DNA of 64,000 nucleotides from Bacteroides sp. (GTDB lineage Bacteria; Bacteroidota; Bacteroidia; Bacteroidales; Bacteroidaceae): assembly GCA_021201335.1 (NCBI GenBank), contig JAJQFD010000038.1, positions 6,125 through 70,124 of the forward strand, read 5' to 3'. Below the pieces are notes generated by a model. That model was not told the DNA's origin and searched no databases. It was given only the letters and a program-made list of their open reading frames with translations. The position numbers and the translations under genes were made by a program. Shown here one piece after another: positions 1 to 8,458 of the stretch. The stretch's first letter is position 1. Every line of letters begins with the position of its first letter.

Positions 1-81
1 TTATGTGTGAATTTAATTTTAGTTGGGCTAACCGCAATGCTTACACGGTTATCTTATAAAGAGTATGTGGAGGAGAGATAA
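1..81 (+). CDS. C-terminal fragment of an unknown, possibly membrane protein
   Basis: Frame 1 is open from the first base to a TAA at 79-81 and encodes 26 residues. The start lies outside the window. The fragment is hydrophobic at first (LCVNLILVGLTAML) and then charged (SYKEYVEER), which suits the last membrane helix and cytoplasmic tail of a membrane protein. It is too short to assign to a family, and a chance open frame of this length is possible. It ends 27 bases before the helicase start. Confidence 0.35.
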   Translation, partial: LCVNLILVGLTAMLTRLSYKEYVEER

Positions 82-108
82 ACAGCTACTAGACCAACTG
101 AAAATTAA

Positions 109-1473
109 ATGAAAACAAGAACCCAAACCAATACAGTATCCACGAAGGTACAGCCTCAGATAATAGAGGCGGAACAAGCAGTAATCGGTGTCATCATTAG
201 CCGTGAACACGTGCTCGACGATGTGATCAGCATTCTTCAACCCGAGATGTTTTATGATCATCGGTACCGCACTATTTACGAAGCCATTCTTTCACTTCAT
301 CACAAGCGGAAACCTATCGAATTAATATCTGTTACCCAGGAAGTTGCATCGATGGGCAAGGCAGAAGAGGTAACACCTTTCTTCATCACCCAAACTCTGG
401 GCGCTTCTCTCACCTCTGTGTATGCGGTGGAGCATGCACTCCTGATTAAACAGAAATACCTACAACGGAAAACGATCGAGTTTTCGCATCATGTACGGGA
501 GCAGGCCTACGATGATATGGAAGATATAGGCGATGTACTTTACCGTGCCGGTGAGCAGATCGAAGGACTTCAGGAAACCCTGATCGGACAGGATGAGATC
601 AAGTCTCTCCAGGAGATTTCACAAATTGCGCTGAGTGAGTTAGAACGGAAAATGAAGTTACACACATCCGGGATTCCTGCTGGTGTTTCTACCGGACTGG
701 CTGATCTGGATCGTATTACTTCCGGTTGGCAAAAGTCTGAGTTAATGGTGATTGCTGCCCGTCCGGCTATGGGTAAAACGGCTCTATGCCTTCATTTCGC
801 CAAAGCGGCGGCGATGACGGGAGTTCCAGTGGCTGTCTTCTCGCTGGAAATGTCTGACATCAACCTTTATAACCGCTTGCTGCTTTCGGAGTGCGATATG
901 GATGCCGGCAAACTTAAATCGGGCAATATTGGTCCGGCAGAACTGGAGCAGATTGAAAAAGGGGCGATGACCCTTTACAAACTTCCGATCTACGTGGATG
1001 ATAATGCCAGTGTGAATCTTTCGTATATTCGCTCCCGTTGTCGTTTGCTCAAAAAGCGGGATAAATGCGGGATGGTTATCATCGACTACCTGCAACTTGT
1101 TTCCGAAAGCGGTCAGTATAACCGCAGCCGTGAACAGGAGATCACCAGGATGAGTCGTGAAGCCAAAATTATAGCCAAAGAGCTGGATGTTCCCGTTCTT
1201 CTTCTTTCACAACTTAACCGCGATGTGGAAAAGCGGGCCGACAAAAAGCCTCTCTTGTCCGACCTGCGCGAATCCGGTTCAATTGAGCAGGATGCCGATA
1301 TGGTGATCTTTATTCACCGCCCCGCATACTATGGACAGGAAACGAAGGATATTGCGGGTAATCGAATAAAGAACTACGGGGAGCTTCTGATTCAGAAAAA
1401 CAGGAACGGTTCGGTGGGTGTTGTCCGGTTCACGCACAATGATACGCTCACGAAGATTTTTGATTATAAATAG
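109..1473 (+). CDS. dnaB: DnaB-type replicative DNA helicase
   Basis: A 454-residue protein with the two-domain layout of DnaB, the hexameric ATP-driven helicase that unwinds DNA at the replication fork. Residues about 15-120 match the DnaB N-terminal domain (IIEAEQAVIGVII). The RecA-like motor follows, with Walker A RPAMGKTA near residue 218, Walker B MVIIDYLQLV near 325-334, the LLSQLNRDVE segment and the DLRESGSIEQDADMVIF region typical of DnaB. It is shorter than the roughly 500-residue housekeeping DnaB I expect in Bacteroidales, so it may be a second, accessory copy; that is family knowledge, not something this window proves. No phage or plasmid replication genes are adjacent. The ATG at 109 is used because the N-terminal domain begins shortly after it. 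Confidence 0.9.
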   Translation: MKTRTQTNTVSTKVQPQIIEAEQAVIGVIISREHVLDDVISILQPEMFYDHRYRTIYEAILSLHHKRKPIELISVTQEVASMGKAEEVTPFFITQTLGASLTSVYAVEHALLIKQKYLQRKTIEFSHHVREQAYDDMEDIGDVLYRAGEQIEGLQETLIGQDEIKSLQEISQIALSELERKMKLHTSGIPAGVSTGLADLDRITSGWQKSELMVIAARPAMGKTALCLHFAKAAAMTGVPVAVFSLEMSDINLYNRLLLSECDMDAGKLKSGNIGPAELEQIEKGAMTLYKLPIYVDDNASVNLSYIRSRCRLLKKRDKCGMVIIDYLQLVSESGQYNRSREQEITRMSREAKIIAKELDVPVLLLSQLNRDVEKRADKKPLLSDLRESGSIEQDADMVIFIHRPAYYGQETKDIAGNRIKNYGELLIQKNRNGSVGVVRFTHNDTLTKIFDYK

Positions 1474-1497
1474 CGGGATGATGGCTATCAGCATAGA

Positions 1498-1525
1498 TAT
1501 GGGCACCCACAAAGGGATGCCCATA
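1498..1525. terminator. Hairpin between convergent genes
   Basis: TATGGGCA at 1498-1505 pairs with TGCCCATA at 1518-1525, an 8-bp stem with a 12-base loop. It lies between the helicase stop (1473) and the stop of the convergent DUF4252 gene (1542), the expected place for a shared terminator. No T-run follows directly on either strand, so intrinsic termination is only likely. Confidence 0.45.
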
Positions 1526-1541
1526 CAACCTGCAACTATTT

Positions 1542-2045
1542 TCAACTATTCTTTTTCACCTTCGCTTTCATTTTCGAGTTATCTGCTATTATCTCCTGTA
1601 TCATGCTGAACGGATATTTCCCTTCCACGTATAACACCACCTTTTCTTTCTTATCGGATATAACAAACAGTAACTGATGAATCACCTCGTTTTTATCCAG
1701 AATATACATATCTACTGCGTCGTCTCCATCCATCACTTCCATCAGTTTTTCAAGCTTATTGTAGCTGATATATTCAGCAAGATCTGTTTGAAGTTCGTTG
1801 TTCCGGTCATCTTCCACCACCAATATACGAAGGGAAGAACTTTTTTTCAGGAAGTCTGAACCGGCTTTGTCGCCCACATCGGTCCATGATAATATTTTGC
1901 ATCCCAGCTTGTTTATTTTAATCCCGATAATATTCTCCTGCTTTTTATAGTGTTTGAATATCTTATCAAAACTCTTTTGGGCATGTATTGTTCCGGTGCA
2001 TACGAAACTCAGTACCAGAACGAGCATAAAAATCTTTGTTTTCAT
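1542..2045 (-). CDS. DUF4252 family exported protein (second of a pair)
   Basis: A 167-residue protein with a signal peptide (MKTKIFMLVLVLSF...HAQ, cleavage near residue 23) and a body resembling DUF4252, a family of uncharacterised exported proteins found mostly in Bacteroidetes. It is rich in lysine and ends KAKVKKNS. It is the last gene of a four-gene reverse-strand operon (sigma factor, anti-sigma factor, DUF4252, DUF4252) and starts 18 bases after the preceding paralogue. The arrangement suggests it is a target of, or feeds back on, the sigma/anti-sigma pair. The molecular function is unknown. Confidence 0.75.
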   Translation of the reverse strand: MKTKIFMLVLVLSFVCTGTIHAQKSFDKIFKHYKKQENIIGIKINKLGCKILSWTDVGDKAGSDFLKKSSSLRILVVEDDRNNELQTDLAEYISYNKLEKLMEVMDGDDAVDMYILDKNEVIHQLLFVISDKKEKVVLYVEGKYPFSMIQEIIADNSKMKAKVKKNS

Positions 2046-2063
2046 TGTATTTAATTTTAAGTG

Positions 2064-2558
2064 TTATTTTTCGGGGATTTCATCCAGTTTATCCAACTTA
2101 TCGATATTGAGTGTTTTGGATAGGGATGCAACTTTCTTCAAATCAATATTTCCGGAAATACCAATCAACGAGAATTCTTTGCCATCTATGGTTACAATAA
2201 TCAGCGAAGAGATTAGTCCGTCTTTTTCCTGGGTAAACATCCGCATTTTCTCGGTGCTCTCTTCCATGCTCATTAGTTCTTCATAATCCCAGGAATTAAC
2301 CATCTTCATGGCATTTTTGTAATGCTTTTCGGCGTTCTTTTCCGTAGTAATCACTCGCAATCCATCCAGATCTTTGATGATGCTTTGCTCCTCGGTAGTG
2401 GCCATCGATCCTATCAACTGAAACATCTTGGAAGTGATGTTTACGATGGTAAACTCTGCATCTTTCTCGTATTTTTTCTGGAAGTCAGCGATGAACTGCT
2501 GTGCGCTGACTGACAAACACAGGAGTAATCCTGCTGCTAAAAATAATACCTTTTTCAT
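2064..2558 (-). CDS. DUF4252 family exported protein (first of a pair)
   Basis: A 164-residue protein with a clear signal peptide (MKKVLFLAAGLLLCLSVSAQQ, cleavage after about residue 19). The mature part (FQKKYEKDAEFTIVNITSKMF, DLDGLRVITTEK, SLIIVTIDGKEFSLIGISGNID) fits DUF4252. It lies 53 bases downstream of the anti-sigma gene and 18 bases before its paralogue on the same strand, so co-transcription is likely. The two copies are diverged, so the duplication is old. No enzymatic motif is visible; a periplasmic or outer-membrane-associated role is inferred from the signal peptide. Confidence 0.78.
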   Translation of the reverse strand: MKKVLFLAAGLLLCLSVSAQQFIADFQKKYEKDAEFTIVNITSKMFQLIGSMATTEEQSIIKDLDGLRVITTEKNAEKHYKNAMKMVNSWDYEELMSMEESTEKMRMFTQEKDGLISSLIIVTIDGKEFSLIGISGNIDLKKVASLSKTLNIDKLDKLDEIPEK

Positions 2559-2611
2559 GTTATCTTCATTTTATAAGTTTTAAGTTCAAGCTCTATATCG
2601 ATATTTTTGCT

Positions 2612-3109
2612 TCATTTAATTATTCTCGTCATGGGTTCTATCTTTTCCATGTTGCGGCCAATTAACTCCTGGCCTTTCTCCAGATGATCGGAAACTGTAG
2701 AGAAAACTTTCTGTACCTCTGCCAAAGCTTCTTCCGGAGTTTCGAAGGTTTCCTGTTGCCAGGGGTCGTTATAAGAAATATAACGGTCGACTGCAAACCA
2801 TAGGATAAAGATGGCAGCGATGGAAGCGGCTATGTGCCAGTAAGTTCGCCCAATTCTTCTCAATGGCTGGCGGGGTTGTTCTTCTTCCAGCATGCTCAGT
2901 ATTCGTTCATCGAACGATGCAGGGAGGCTGGCGTCTGTTTCTTCCTGTTTCAAAACAAAGAGTTCTTTGTATGGGGCCAGGTGAGCAGGAAGTTCGTTTT
3001 CTCCGGTAAAGTAAAGATAGAGTTCCTTTTCTTCTTCCCGACTGGTTTCGCATTGCCAATACTTTTCCAGTAATTCTTCTATTCTATTTGTATGCATAAT
3101 CATTTTCAT
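2612..3109 (-). CDS. Anti-sigma factor-like single-pass membrane protein
   Basis: A 165-residue protein directly behind the ECF sigma gene, with start and stop codons overlapping by one base. The N-terminal 85 residues are acidic and helical (LLEKYWQCETSREEEKELYLYF), as in cytoplasmic sigma-binding domains. One membrane segment lies near residues 93-112 (HIAASIAAIFILWFAV) and a short outside tail follows. There is no recognisable zinc-binding HxxxCxxC motif, so I call it anti-sigma-like from position and topology. It probably holds the sigma factor inactive at the membrane until an envelope signal arrives. Confidence 0.65.
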   Translation of the reverse strand: MKMIMHTNRIEELLEKYWQCETSREEEKELYLYFTGENELPAHLAPYKELFVLKQEETDASLPASFDERILSMLEEEQPRQPLRRIGRTYWHIAASIAAIFILWFAVDRYISYNDPWQQETFETPEEALAEVQKVFSTVSDHLEKGQELIGRNMEKIEPMTRIIK

Positions 3110-3633
3110 TACAGGTTAGGTGAATAATCGTTTTTATTGAGCTTACTAAAAAGCTCTTTGATTCGTTTGCGAGCTCTGAAAAGATTGATCTTTACTTGTG
3201 CTTCGGTAATTTGAAGTGTCAGGGCTACTTCTTTGTAACTCATCTCTTCCCAGTCTCTGAGCTCCATTACAGCTCTTTCTTTATCAGGTAACTTACGGAT
3301 TAAGTTTCTGATCATCATTTTTGTTTCCTGTTGCTCCAAATGTGTGGAGGGCAGTATATCTTCTTCCAAAGAATGCTGGATTGTATCCATGATATTCTCC
3401 GTCTGGTTATCTTTCAATTTCAGTCGCCCCAGCGCCAGGTTGCGAGACATCATGCAACAATATGCTTCTTTACTGTCTATCGAATTCCATTCCTCCCGTA
3501 ATTCCCACATCTTCAACATCACATCCTGCACAATGTCTTCGGATTCTTTTTCATTGCAGGTAATCCGCAAGGCAATCCGAAAGAGTTTGTCTCTTAATGG
3601 CAGGACTTCTTTTTTAAATTCGTTTAGTTTCAT
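3109..3633 (-). CDS. ECF-family RNA polymerase sigma factor
   Basis: A 174-residue sigma factor with region 2 (residues about 10-80, ESEDIVQDVMLKMWELREEW, where the -10 element is bound) and region 4 (about 115-165, LPDKERAVMELRDWEEMSYKEVALTLQITEAQVKINLFRARKRI, a helix-turn-helix that reads the -35 element). There is no region 1.1 or 3, which defines the ECF class. It heads the operon with the anti-sigma and two DUF4252 genes and is probably autoregulated. No -7 box of the TAnnTTTG type is visible just upstream, consistent with use of another promoter class. Confidence 0.9.
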   Translation of the reverse strand: MKLNEFKKEVLPLRDKLFRIALRITCNEKESEDIVQDVMLKMWELREEWNSIDSKEAYCCMMSRNLALGRLKLKDNQTENIMDTIQHSLEEDILPSTHLEQQETKMMIRNLIRKLPDKERAVMELRDWEEMSYKEVALTLQITEAQVKINLFRARKRIKELFSKLNKNDYSPNL

Positions 3634-3797
3634 TGATTATCGGTTAAATGGACTTCTACTTATAAGAAAGATGAGAATGATAAAAGTTACAACTTTCTGC
3701 AGTTTTTTTATTCAAAGCCGTTAATTTAAGGAATTTATCGACATTTCTATTACCAGGGCCACTTTAGTCCAATGTTTTCAATTTAAGAGAAATCTTT

Positions 3798-4031
3798 AAG
3801 AAACCCCGGAGGGATTTGATGTGCATAACCACGGGATGTAATCCCGTGGAAACGGCTAACCCGACTCTACTCTGACAGCCCCAATAGGGGTGAAGAATAT
3901 ATTATTGACCCACTATTCGTGGCTCACGGGATTCTTCTATATCCTCTCCCGTGGGATATGCATCCCCCGGTTATGCACCTGCAATCCCTACGGGATTTCT
4001 TACAGATTTTAAAGTCTTAAAATCTTCCGGC
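3798..4031 (+). repeat. Hairpin-rich interspersed repeat, copy A
   Basis: The first of at least five copies. Its modules, in order, are a CCCCGGAGGGATTTG hairpin, GTGCATAACCACGGG followed by the ATCCCGTGG half of a second hairpin, CAGCCCCAATAGGGG, TATTGACCCAC, CCGTGGGATATGCAT, GGTTATGCAC and a closing AATCCCTACGGGATT hairpin. A final palindrome, GATTTTAAAGTCTTAAAATC, ends the copy. The two ends are inverted copies of each other, so the whole unit is an imperfect palindrome of about 200 bp. No transposase is encoded. Confidence 0.85.
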
Positions 4032-4200
4032 CATGGCTGGATATTCATCCTACGGGCTAAGATAGTGAGTGCTATCTCCGTGAGTCACCCCCTTTAGGGG
4101 TTGTGTGGATAGAGTCGGGATCGTTATTCCACAGGGTTACATCCAGTCGTGGTCGGAAGATAACATTCCTTTAGCAATCCAGCCAAAATCTATGGTCTGC
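4032..4200 (-). repeat. Decayed partial copy of the hairpin-rich repeat
   Basis: This stretch between copies A and B contains modules of the same repeat in the opposite order (CTCCGTGAGTCACCCCC, TAGAGTCGGGATCG, TTCCACAGGGTTACATCC) plus the GGTCGGAAGATAACATT border that recurs beside copies D and E. The terminal hairpins are missing or mutated. It suggests repeated insertion or rearrangement at this site. Confidence 0.6.
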
Positions 4201-4202
4201 TA

Positions 4203-4400
4203 AAGAAATCCCGGAGGGATTTGATGTGCATAACCACGGGATGTAATCCCGTGGAATAGACGTCCCAACTCTACTCTGACAGCCCCAATAGGGGGTGAAG
4301 AATATACTATTGACCCACTCCGTGGCTCCCAGGAGAGTTATTTCTATCCCGTGGGATATGCATCCCACGGTTATGCACATACAATCCTTTCAGGATTCTT
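4203..4400 (+). repeat. Hairpin-rich interspersed repeat, copy B
   Basis: The same module order as copy A: AATCCCGGAGGGATTTG, GTGCATAACCACGGG, ATCCCGTGG, CAGCCCCAATAGGGGG, TATTGACCCAC, CCCGTGGGATATGCATCC and GGTTATGCAC, closed by AATCCTTTCAGGATT. The start is very close to copy A, while the right end has drifted. It lies in direct orientation about 400 bp from copy A. Confidence 0.85.
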
Positions 4401-4571
4401 AACTGAGCTTGCGTTTTAGATGGGATAGCCAGGAAATGTTATCTTCCGAACATGACTGGGCGGAAGCCCACCGAGGAATATATTTATATTCTATTCAGCA
4501 TCATTCAATCCGGAAATTAAGTGCCCCATAGGAGCAAAAAGCTTGTATGTTTTCCAAAGAAATAGACTACG

Positions 4572-4640
4572 CCTATCGTATTTGCAGACTAGCCCTATCG
4601 TATTTGCAGAGTATACCTATCGTGCAAATACGCTAAGCCT
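4572..4640. repeat. Short 22-bp tandem repeat
   Basis: CCTATCGTATTTGCAG occurs at 4572-4587 and exactly again at 4594-4609. A third start, CCTATCGTGCAAATACG, begins at 4616, so the spacing is 22 bp each time. In the third unit the second half is inverted (GCAAATACG is the complement of CGTATTTGC), making a local palindrome. It lies about 100 bp from the 3' end of the broken serine hydrolase. Confidence 0.7.
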
Positions 4641-4742
4641 ACTCTGCAAACTGGCCCAGAGCATACATTCTCTTTACTTGTTTTATTAACCTATAGAGAT
4701 TACAGTATCAAATTAAACTTAAAACTAAAGCCTGATATACAT

Positions 4743-5722
4743 TTATTTTAGAGCGGGCAATACATATTTCCAGATCAAATTCAATTCGCCTTGTGTGTCG
4801 GTGATCTTTCCGGTTGTGACTACGACTGCCTCTTTATCGGGCATAACCACAATCAGTTGCCCCATATACCCGTAACCACTGAAGCAATTATGACGGCTAC
4901 GCCAGATGTGATAGCAATATCCCTGTGCCCAGTCGTCTTTTTCAATTTCTTCTTTGGTGGCAGAGAGTGCAGCGGTAGGTACTTTGTAGGAACAGACTTC
5001 CTCTACCCATGCTTCGGGCAGCAATTGTTTGTCTTCCCACCTTCCTTTTTGAAGGAGGAAGAGTCCGATCTTTGCCATATCTTCTGTTCGCAAAGACAGT
5101 CCCCAACCGGCCACGTTGATTCCTTCGGGCTCTCATCCCAGGCTGTCGCTTCAATTCCGAGAGGTTGGAAGAGACGGGAATTGATATAGTCGAGTAGTTT
5201 CTCTCCCGATTGTTTCTGGATGAGGGCTGAGAGCATGTACGATGCCAGGTTGTTGTACAGAAATCTTTTCCCCGGTGGATGTTTAATCGGAGCACTTAGA
5301 AACAGTTTTATCCAGCTCTCCTCACTTTTATCCGCCTGCTGACTCAATTTCCGCACATTATGTCCTACTGTCATGGTTAGAAGGTGATAGACTTCGAGTT
5401 CTTGGAGGTGCGGGCCAATTGTATCGGGTAAATAATCGGGAAAAAAGGAGATTACTTTATCATGTACACCGAACAAGCCTTCGTTGATGGCAAACCACGA
5501 AGCAATAGCGGTAACAATCTTGGCAACGGAATAGAGGGGGTGGGGTTCTTCTGCCTGAAAATCATTGAGATATTCTTCCATAATGACGTTCCCATTGCGG
5601 ATGATCAGGATGCTGTGATACTTGAGCCCGCTTTTATGAATGGTGTCCAAGTAGGATTGAAGACCTTTTTCCGAAACATTTTCTGCTTCGGGAGTAGTGC
5701 GGGGGAGGGGTATTTGTTTCAT
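4743..5722 (-). pseudogene. Frameshifted serine hydrolase (beta-lactamase family)
   Basis: Two overlapping reading frames together make one serine hydrolase of about 325 residues of the beta-lactamase/class C-like fold. The upstream frame (from 5722) has the nucleophile motif SVAK at residues 65-68 and a YNN motif (YNNLASYML) near 157, the usual SxxK and YxN pair. Homology then moves to another frame: after AWDESP the expected EGINVAGWGLSL continues one base off, so a G is missing in the run around 5125-5129. The downstream part (AGWGLSLRTEDMAKIGLFLL, FSGYGYMGQ) supplies the C-terminal lobe. There is no signal peptide. Most likely a recent one-base loss or a sequence error. Confidence 0.8.
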
Positions 5723-5837
5723 ATTGTTTGGGTATTAGTGGGTGTTATATTCGAATTGTTGTTTTATGGGGTAAACAGTGGCTGAGGTTGAAATGTTTAA
5801 CGTCATCTCCTTAGCGAAGACAAACAATGGTTTCATT

Positions 5838-7193
5838 TTACGCCAATCCATACCGTTTCATCTTATTAAAAAGAGTCTTCCGGCTGATGTGCAATGCTTC
5901 AGCGGTTAGAGTACGATTGTAATTATGCTTTTTGAGGGCTTCGAGGATAATCTCCTTCTCTACCTGTGCGTTAATCTCCCGGATGCTTTCTCCGTCTTTT
6001 TCTACCGGATTTATTTCAATCTGTTCATAACCTTTTACGCGTAAGGGAAGGTGTTCCGACTGGATTACGCCGTCGGGCGTGAGAATCATCGCACTCTGGA
6101 TGGCATTCTCTAAATCCCTCACATTTCCGGGCCATTCGTACGCCTGAATCCGATCCATCGCTGCCTGCGTAATACTTTGCACAGAAAGATTTAACGCTTT
6201 ATTGTGCTTGGCAATAAAAAAATCGACTAACGCAGGAATGTCTTTTTTGCGATACCGCAATGGGGGGATGGAAACGGTAAATACATTCAGGCGGTAAAGT
6301 AAATCCAGCCGGAAATTACCTTTTTCAACTTCTTCTTCCAGCTTGCGGTTGGTGGCAGCTACAATTCGTACATCTACCGGAATGACCTTCTTTCCACCTA
6401 CCCGGGTGATTTTACGCTCTTCCAATACACGCAGCAGTTTTACCTGGGCATCCATCGGTAATTCGCCGATTTCGTCCAGAAAGAGTGTACCGCCATTGGC
6501 TTGTTCAAAGGTACCTGCTTTGGCTTCTTTGGCATCGGTAAAGGCTCCTTTTTCATGGCCGAATAGTTCGGTTTCCATCAGAGACAGGGGTATGGCACCA
6601 CAGTTTGCGGCGATAAAAGGTCCTTCTGCGCGTTTGCTGTAGGTATGCACAGCTCTTGCAATGAGTTCTTTTCCTGTTCCGCTTTCTCCGTTTATCAGTA
6701 CGGTGGCGTTCGTTTCGGCAACCCGCTTTACCTGTGCTACAACCTGCTTGAGTCCGCTGTTATCCCCAATGATGGGAATGGTGCTTGGGTTTAATTGTTT
6801 CTTCAGGGTGATTATTTCGCCTTTCAACTGGCAGTGTTCAACGGCGCGGTTTACTTTCAGCACCAGGTTATCATTGTCGAAAGGTTTCTCAATAAAATCA
6901 TAAGCACCTTTCTTCACGGCATCTACTGCCAATGCTACCGAGCCAAAAGCAGTTACAAATATGACAACTTGATTAGGAACGAGTTTTTGGATAGCTTCCA
7001 GTGTTTCCATACCAGTCATAACCGGCATCTGCTGATCGAGCAGAATTACATCCGGCTGAAAAGAAAGTAAGACGTCTAACACTTCCTGTCCGTTCTCAAC
7101 AGCTTTCACCTCGTATCCTTCCTCGCGAAGCAAAAGAGCAATGACCCGGCGAATGCGGGTTTCATCGTCGGCTATTAATATTTTTCCTTTCAT
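5838..7193 (-). CDS. NtrC-family sigma-54-dependent response regulator
   Basis: A 451-residue regulator with three domains. The receiver (1-120) has acidic residues DD at 9-10 and phospho-acceptor Asp53. The AAA+ domain (about 140-380) carries Walker A GESGTGKE, the sigma-54 contact loop as GAFTDA, Walker B GGTLFLDEIGEL and an arginine-finger region. The C-terminal Fis-type helix-turn-helix (405-451) includes NYNRTLTAEALHISRKTLFNKMKRYG. It should hydrolyse ATP to open sigma-54 polymerase at -24/-12 promoters. It overlaps the kinase gene upstream by 4 bases, so the two are translationally coupled. The last Gly of the canonical GAFTGA loop is Asp here, a substitution I believe is common in Bacteroidetes. 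The probable target is the divergent tolC/ABC operon. Confidence 0.93.
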   Translation of the reverse strand: MKGKILIADDETRIRRVIALLLREEGYEVKAVENGQEVLDVLLSFQPDVILLDQQMPVMTGMETLEAIQKLVPNQVVIFVTAFGSVALAVDAVKKGAYDFIEKPFDNDNLVLKVNRAVEHCQLKGEIITLKKQLNPSTIPIIGDNSGLKQVVAQVKRVAETNATVLINGESGTGKELIARAVHTYSKRAEGPFIAANCGAIPLSLMETELFGHEKGAFTDAKEAKAGTFEQANGGTLFLDEIGELPMDAQVKLLRVLEERKITRVGGKKVIPVDVRIVAATNRKLEEEVEKGNFRLDLLYRLNVFTVSIPPLRYRKKDIPALVDFFIAKHNKALNLSVQSITQAAMDRIQAYEWPGNVRDLENAIQSAMILTPDGVIQSEHLPLRVKGYEQIEINPVEKDGESIREINAQVEKEIILEALKKHNYNRTLTAEALHISRKTLFNKMKRYGLA

Positions 7194-8437
7194 ATACGTT
7201 GGGGCAATTTAATGATAAAAGAAGTTCCTTTGCCGGGTGTGCTGCTTATTTCAATGTCTCCTTCGTGGCGATTTATCACACCATAACTAATGGCTAAGCC
7301 TAGTCCGGTTCCTTCCTCTTTGGTTGTAAAGAAAGGGTTGAATACGTTTTCCACATCCTTGCTTTCAATACCCTTTCCCGTATCTTCGATGGTAAGGAGC
7401 AAATAACGGGTAGTGGGATTAATAGCCATTCCTTTTTCAATGCTTATAATGAGTGTACGCGGTCGATCCGGAGGATTTTGGCTCATGGCTTCCACGGCGT
7501 TCATCATGATGTTGAGGAATACTTGCTTTAATTGTTCAGCATCTCCCCGGATGATGGTATTCTCTTCGAAATATTCAAACTGCACGTCGATGTTCTGTTT
7601 TACCAACGTTGAATGAATAAGTACCAACGTTTGATTAATCAGTTGTTCCATGTTCACGTTGGAAGTATTCAACGCTGAAGGACGGGCAAAGGAAAGTAAT
7701 CCCTGCACAATCTTATTGATCCGTTCCACCTCCGATATTAGTTCACTTACCATTTCTGATTTCACAGGATCGTCTTTAAAGTCCTTGCTTAAATACTGGA
7801 TGGTGCTGCGTATAGCGGTTAAAGGGTTTCGTATTTCGTGTGCTGCCCCTGCTGCCAGTTCTCCAAGTGTAGCCAACCGGTCTGTACGATACATTTTCTT
7901 AATACGTTCGCTTTGTGTGGCATAGAGCGAAACATGCTCAATGGCAAATGCTGCCTGATTAAAGAGAAGAAACAACAGATTGAGTTCTTCGTCGGTGAAA
8001 GGGGCATCATCTGCCTTCCTCCCCAGAAAGATAGTTCCGCTGATATGGTTCATGACTTTCAGCGGATAAATGAGTTCGGTTTTTAAGGCATGAATCATGG
8101 TCTGCTCTTCCATCGAGAAATAGCTTACAATATCTGGATTCCGGGATATTATTAACTCCTTTTCATTGATCGAGAGCCAGTTGATTAACTTGTTTTTCCC
8201 GGTGAGAACATAACCGAATTCCGGTTTGTTTTCGCTATTCTGTAACTTGTATTTGCCGGTGTTTTCATCCAGCAAAAAAACATAGACTGAGTCAACAGCA
8301 CAAATCTGCTTTATTTTCGATATGAAATTGTTGATAAGGAGTGATTTATCTACAATCAGCATCAACGATTTATTGAATTCGGAGAGTAAAGCACCTAAAT
8401 CCGGTTTGGGCTCTTTTTTCTTTTTGAATAATGACAT
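7190..8437 (-). CDS. Soluble GAF-domain sensor histidine kinase
   Basis: A 415-residue kinase without membrane segments, so it senses a cytoplasmic signal. A GAF domain occupies about residues 20-170 (ICAVDSVYVFLLDENTGKYKL, LKTELIYPLKVM). The HisKA dimerisation helix has the phosphorylated His200 in GAAHEIRNPLTAIRS. The HATPase domain follows with the N box NAVEAM, G1 box DTGKGI and G2 box GTGLGLAISYG. It is the first gene of a two-gene operon with the NtrC-type regulator. Its start codon is 22 bases from the end of a repeat element with terminal inverted repeats (8459-8758), which therefore probably forms its leader and perhaps its promoter. Confidence 0.92.
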   Translation of the reverse strand: MSLFKKKKEPKPDLGALLSEFNKSLMLIVDKSLLINNFISKIKQICAVDSVYVFLLDENTGKYKLQNSENKPEFGYVLTGKNKLINWLSINEKELIISRNPDIVSYFSMEEQTMIHALKTELIYPLKVMNHISGTIFLGRKADDAPFTDEELNLLFLLFNQAAFAIEHVSLYATQSERIKKMYRTDRLATLGELAAGAAHEIRNPLTAIRSTIQYLSKDFKDDPVKSEMVSELISEVERINKIVQGLLSFARPSALNTSNVNMEQLINQTLVLIHSTLVKQNIDVQFEYFEENTIIRGDAEQLKQVFLNIMMNAVEAMSQNPPDRPRTLIISIEKGMAINPTTRYLLLTIEDTGKGIESKDVENVFNPFFTTKEEGTGLGLAISYGVINRHEGDIEISSTPGKGTSFIIKLPQRI

Positions 8438-8458
8438 AGATGATCATGTTTTTGTTAA

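Larger units (their letters stand above)
3634..4742. other. Gene-free block filled with repeats
   Basis: About 1.1 kb with no credible gene. It holds two copies of the hairpin-rich repeat (3798-4031, 4203-4400), a decayed inverted partial copy between them and a short 22-bp tandem repeat (4572-4640). Small open frames here coincide with repeat palindromes and have no coding character. Confidence 0.8.

Noticed and set aside
109..1473. DnaB copy as evidence of a prophage or plasmid
   Set aside because: No integrase, portal, terminase, replication initiator or partition gene is near; an accessory chromosomal copy is enough.
4171..4380. 69-residue reverse-strand frame within repeat copy B
   Set aside because: It lies on the palindromes of the hairpin-rich repeat, and similar spurious frames appear in other copies.
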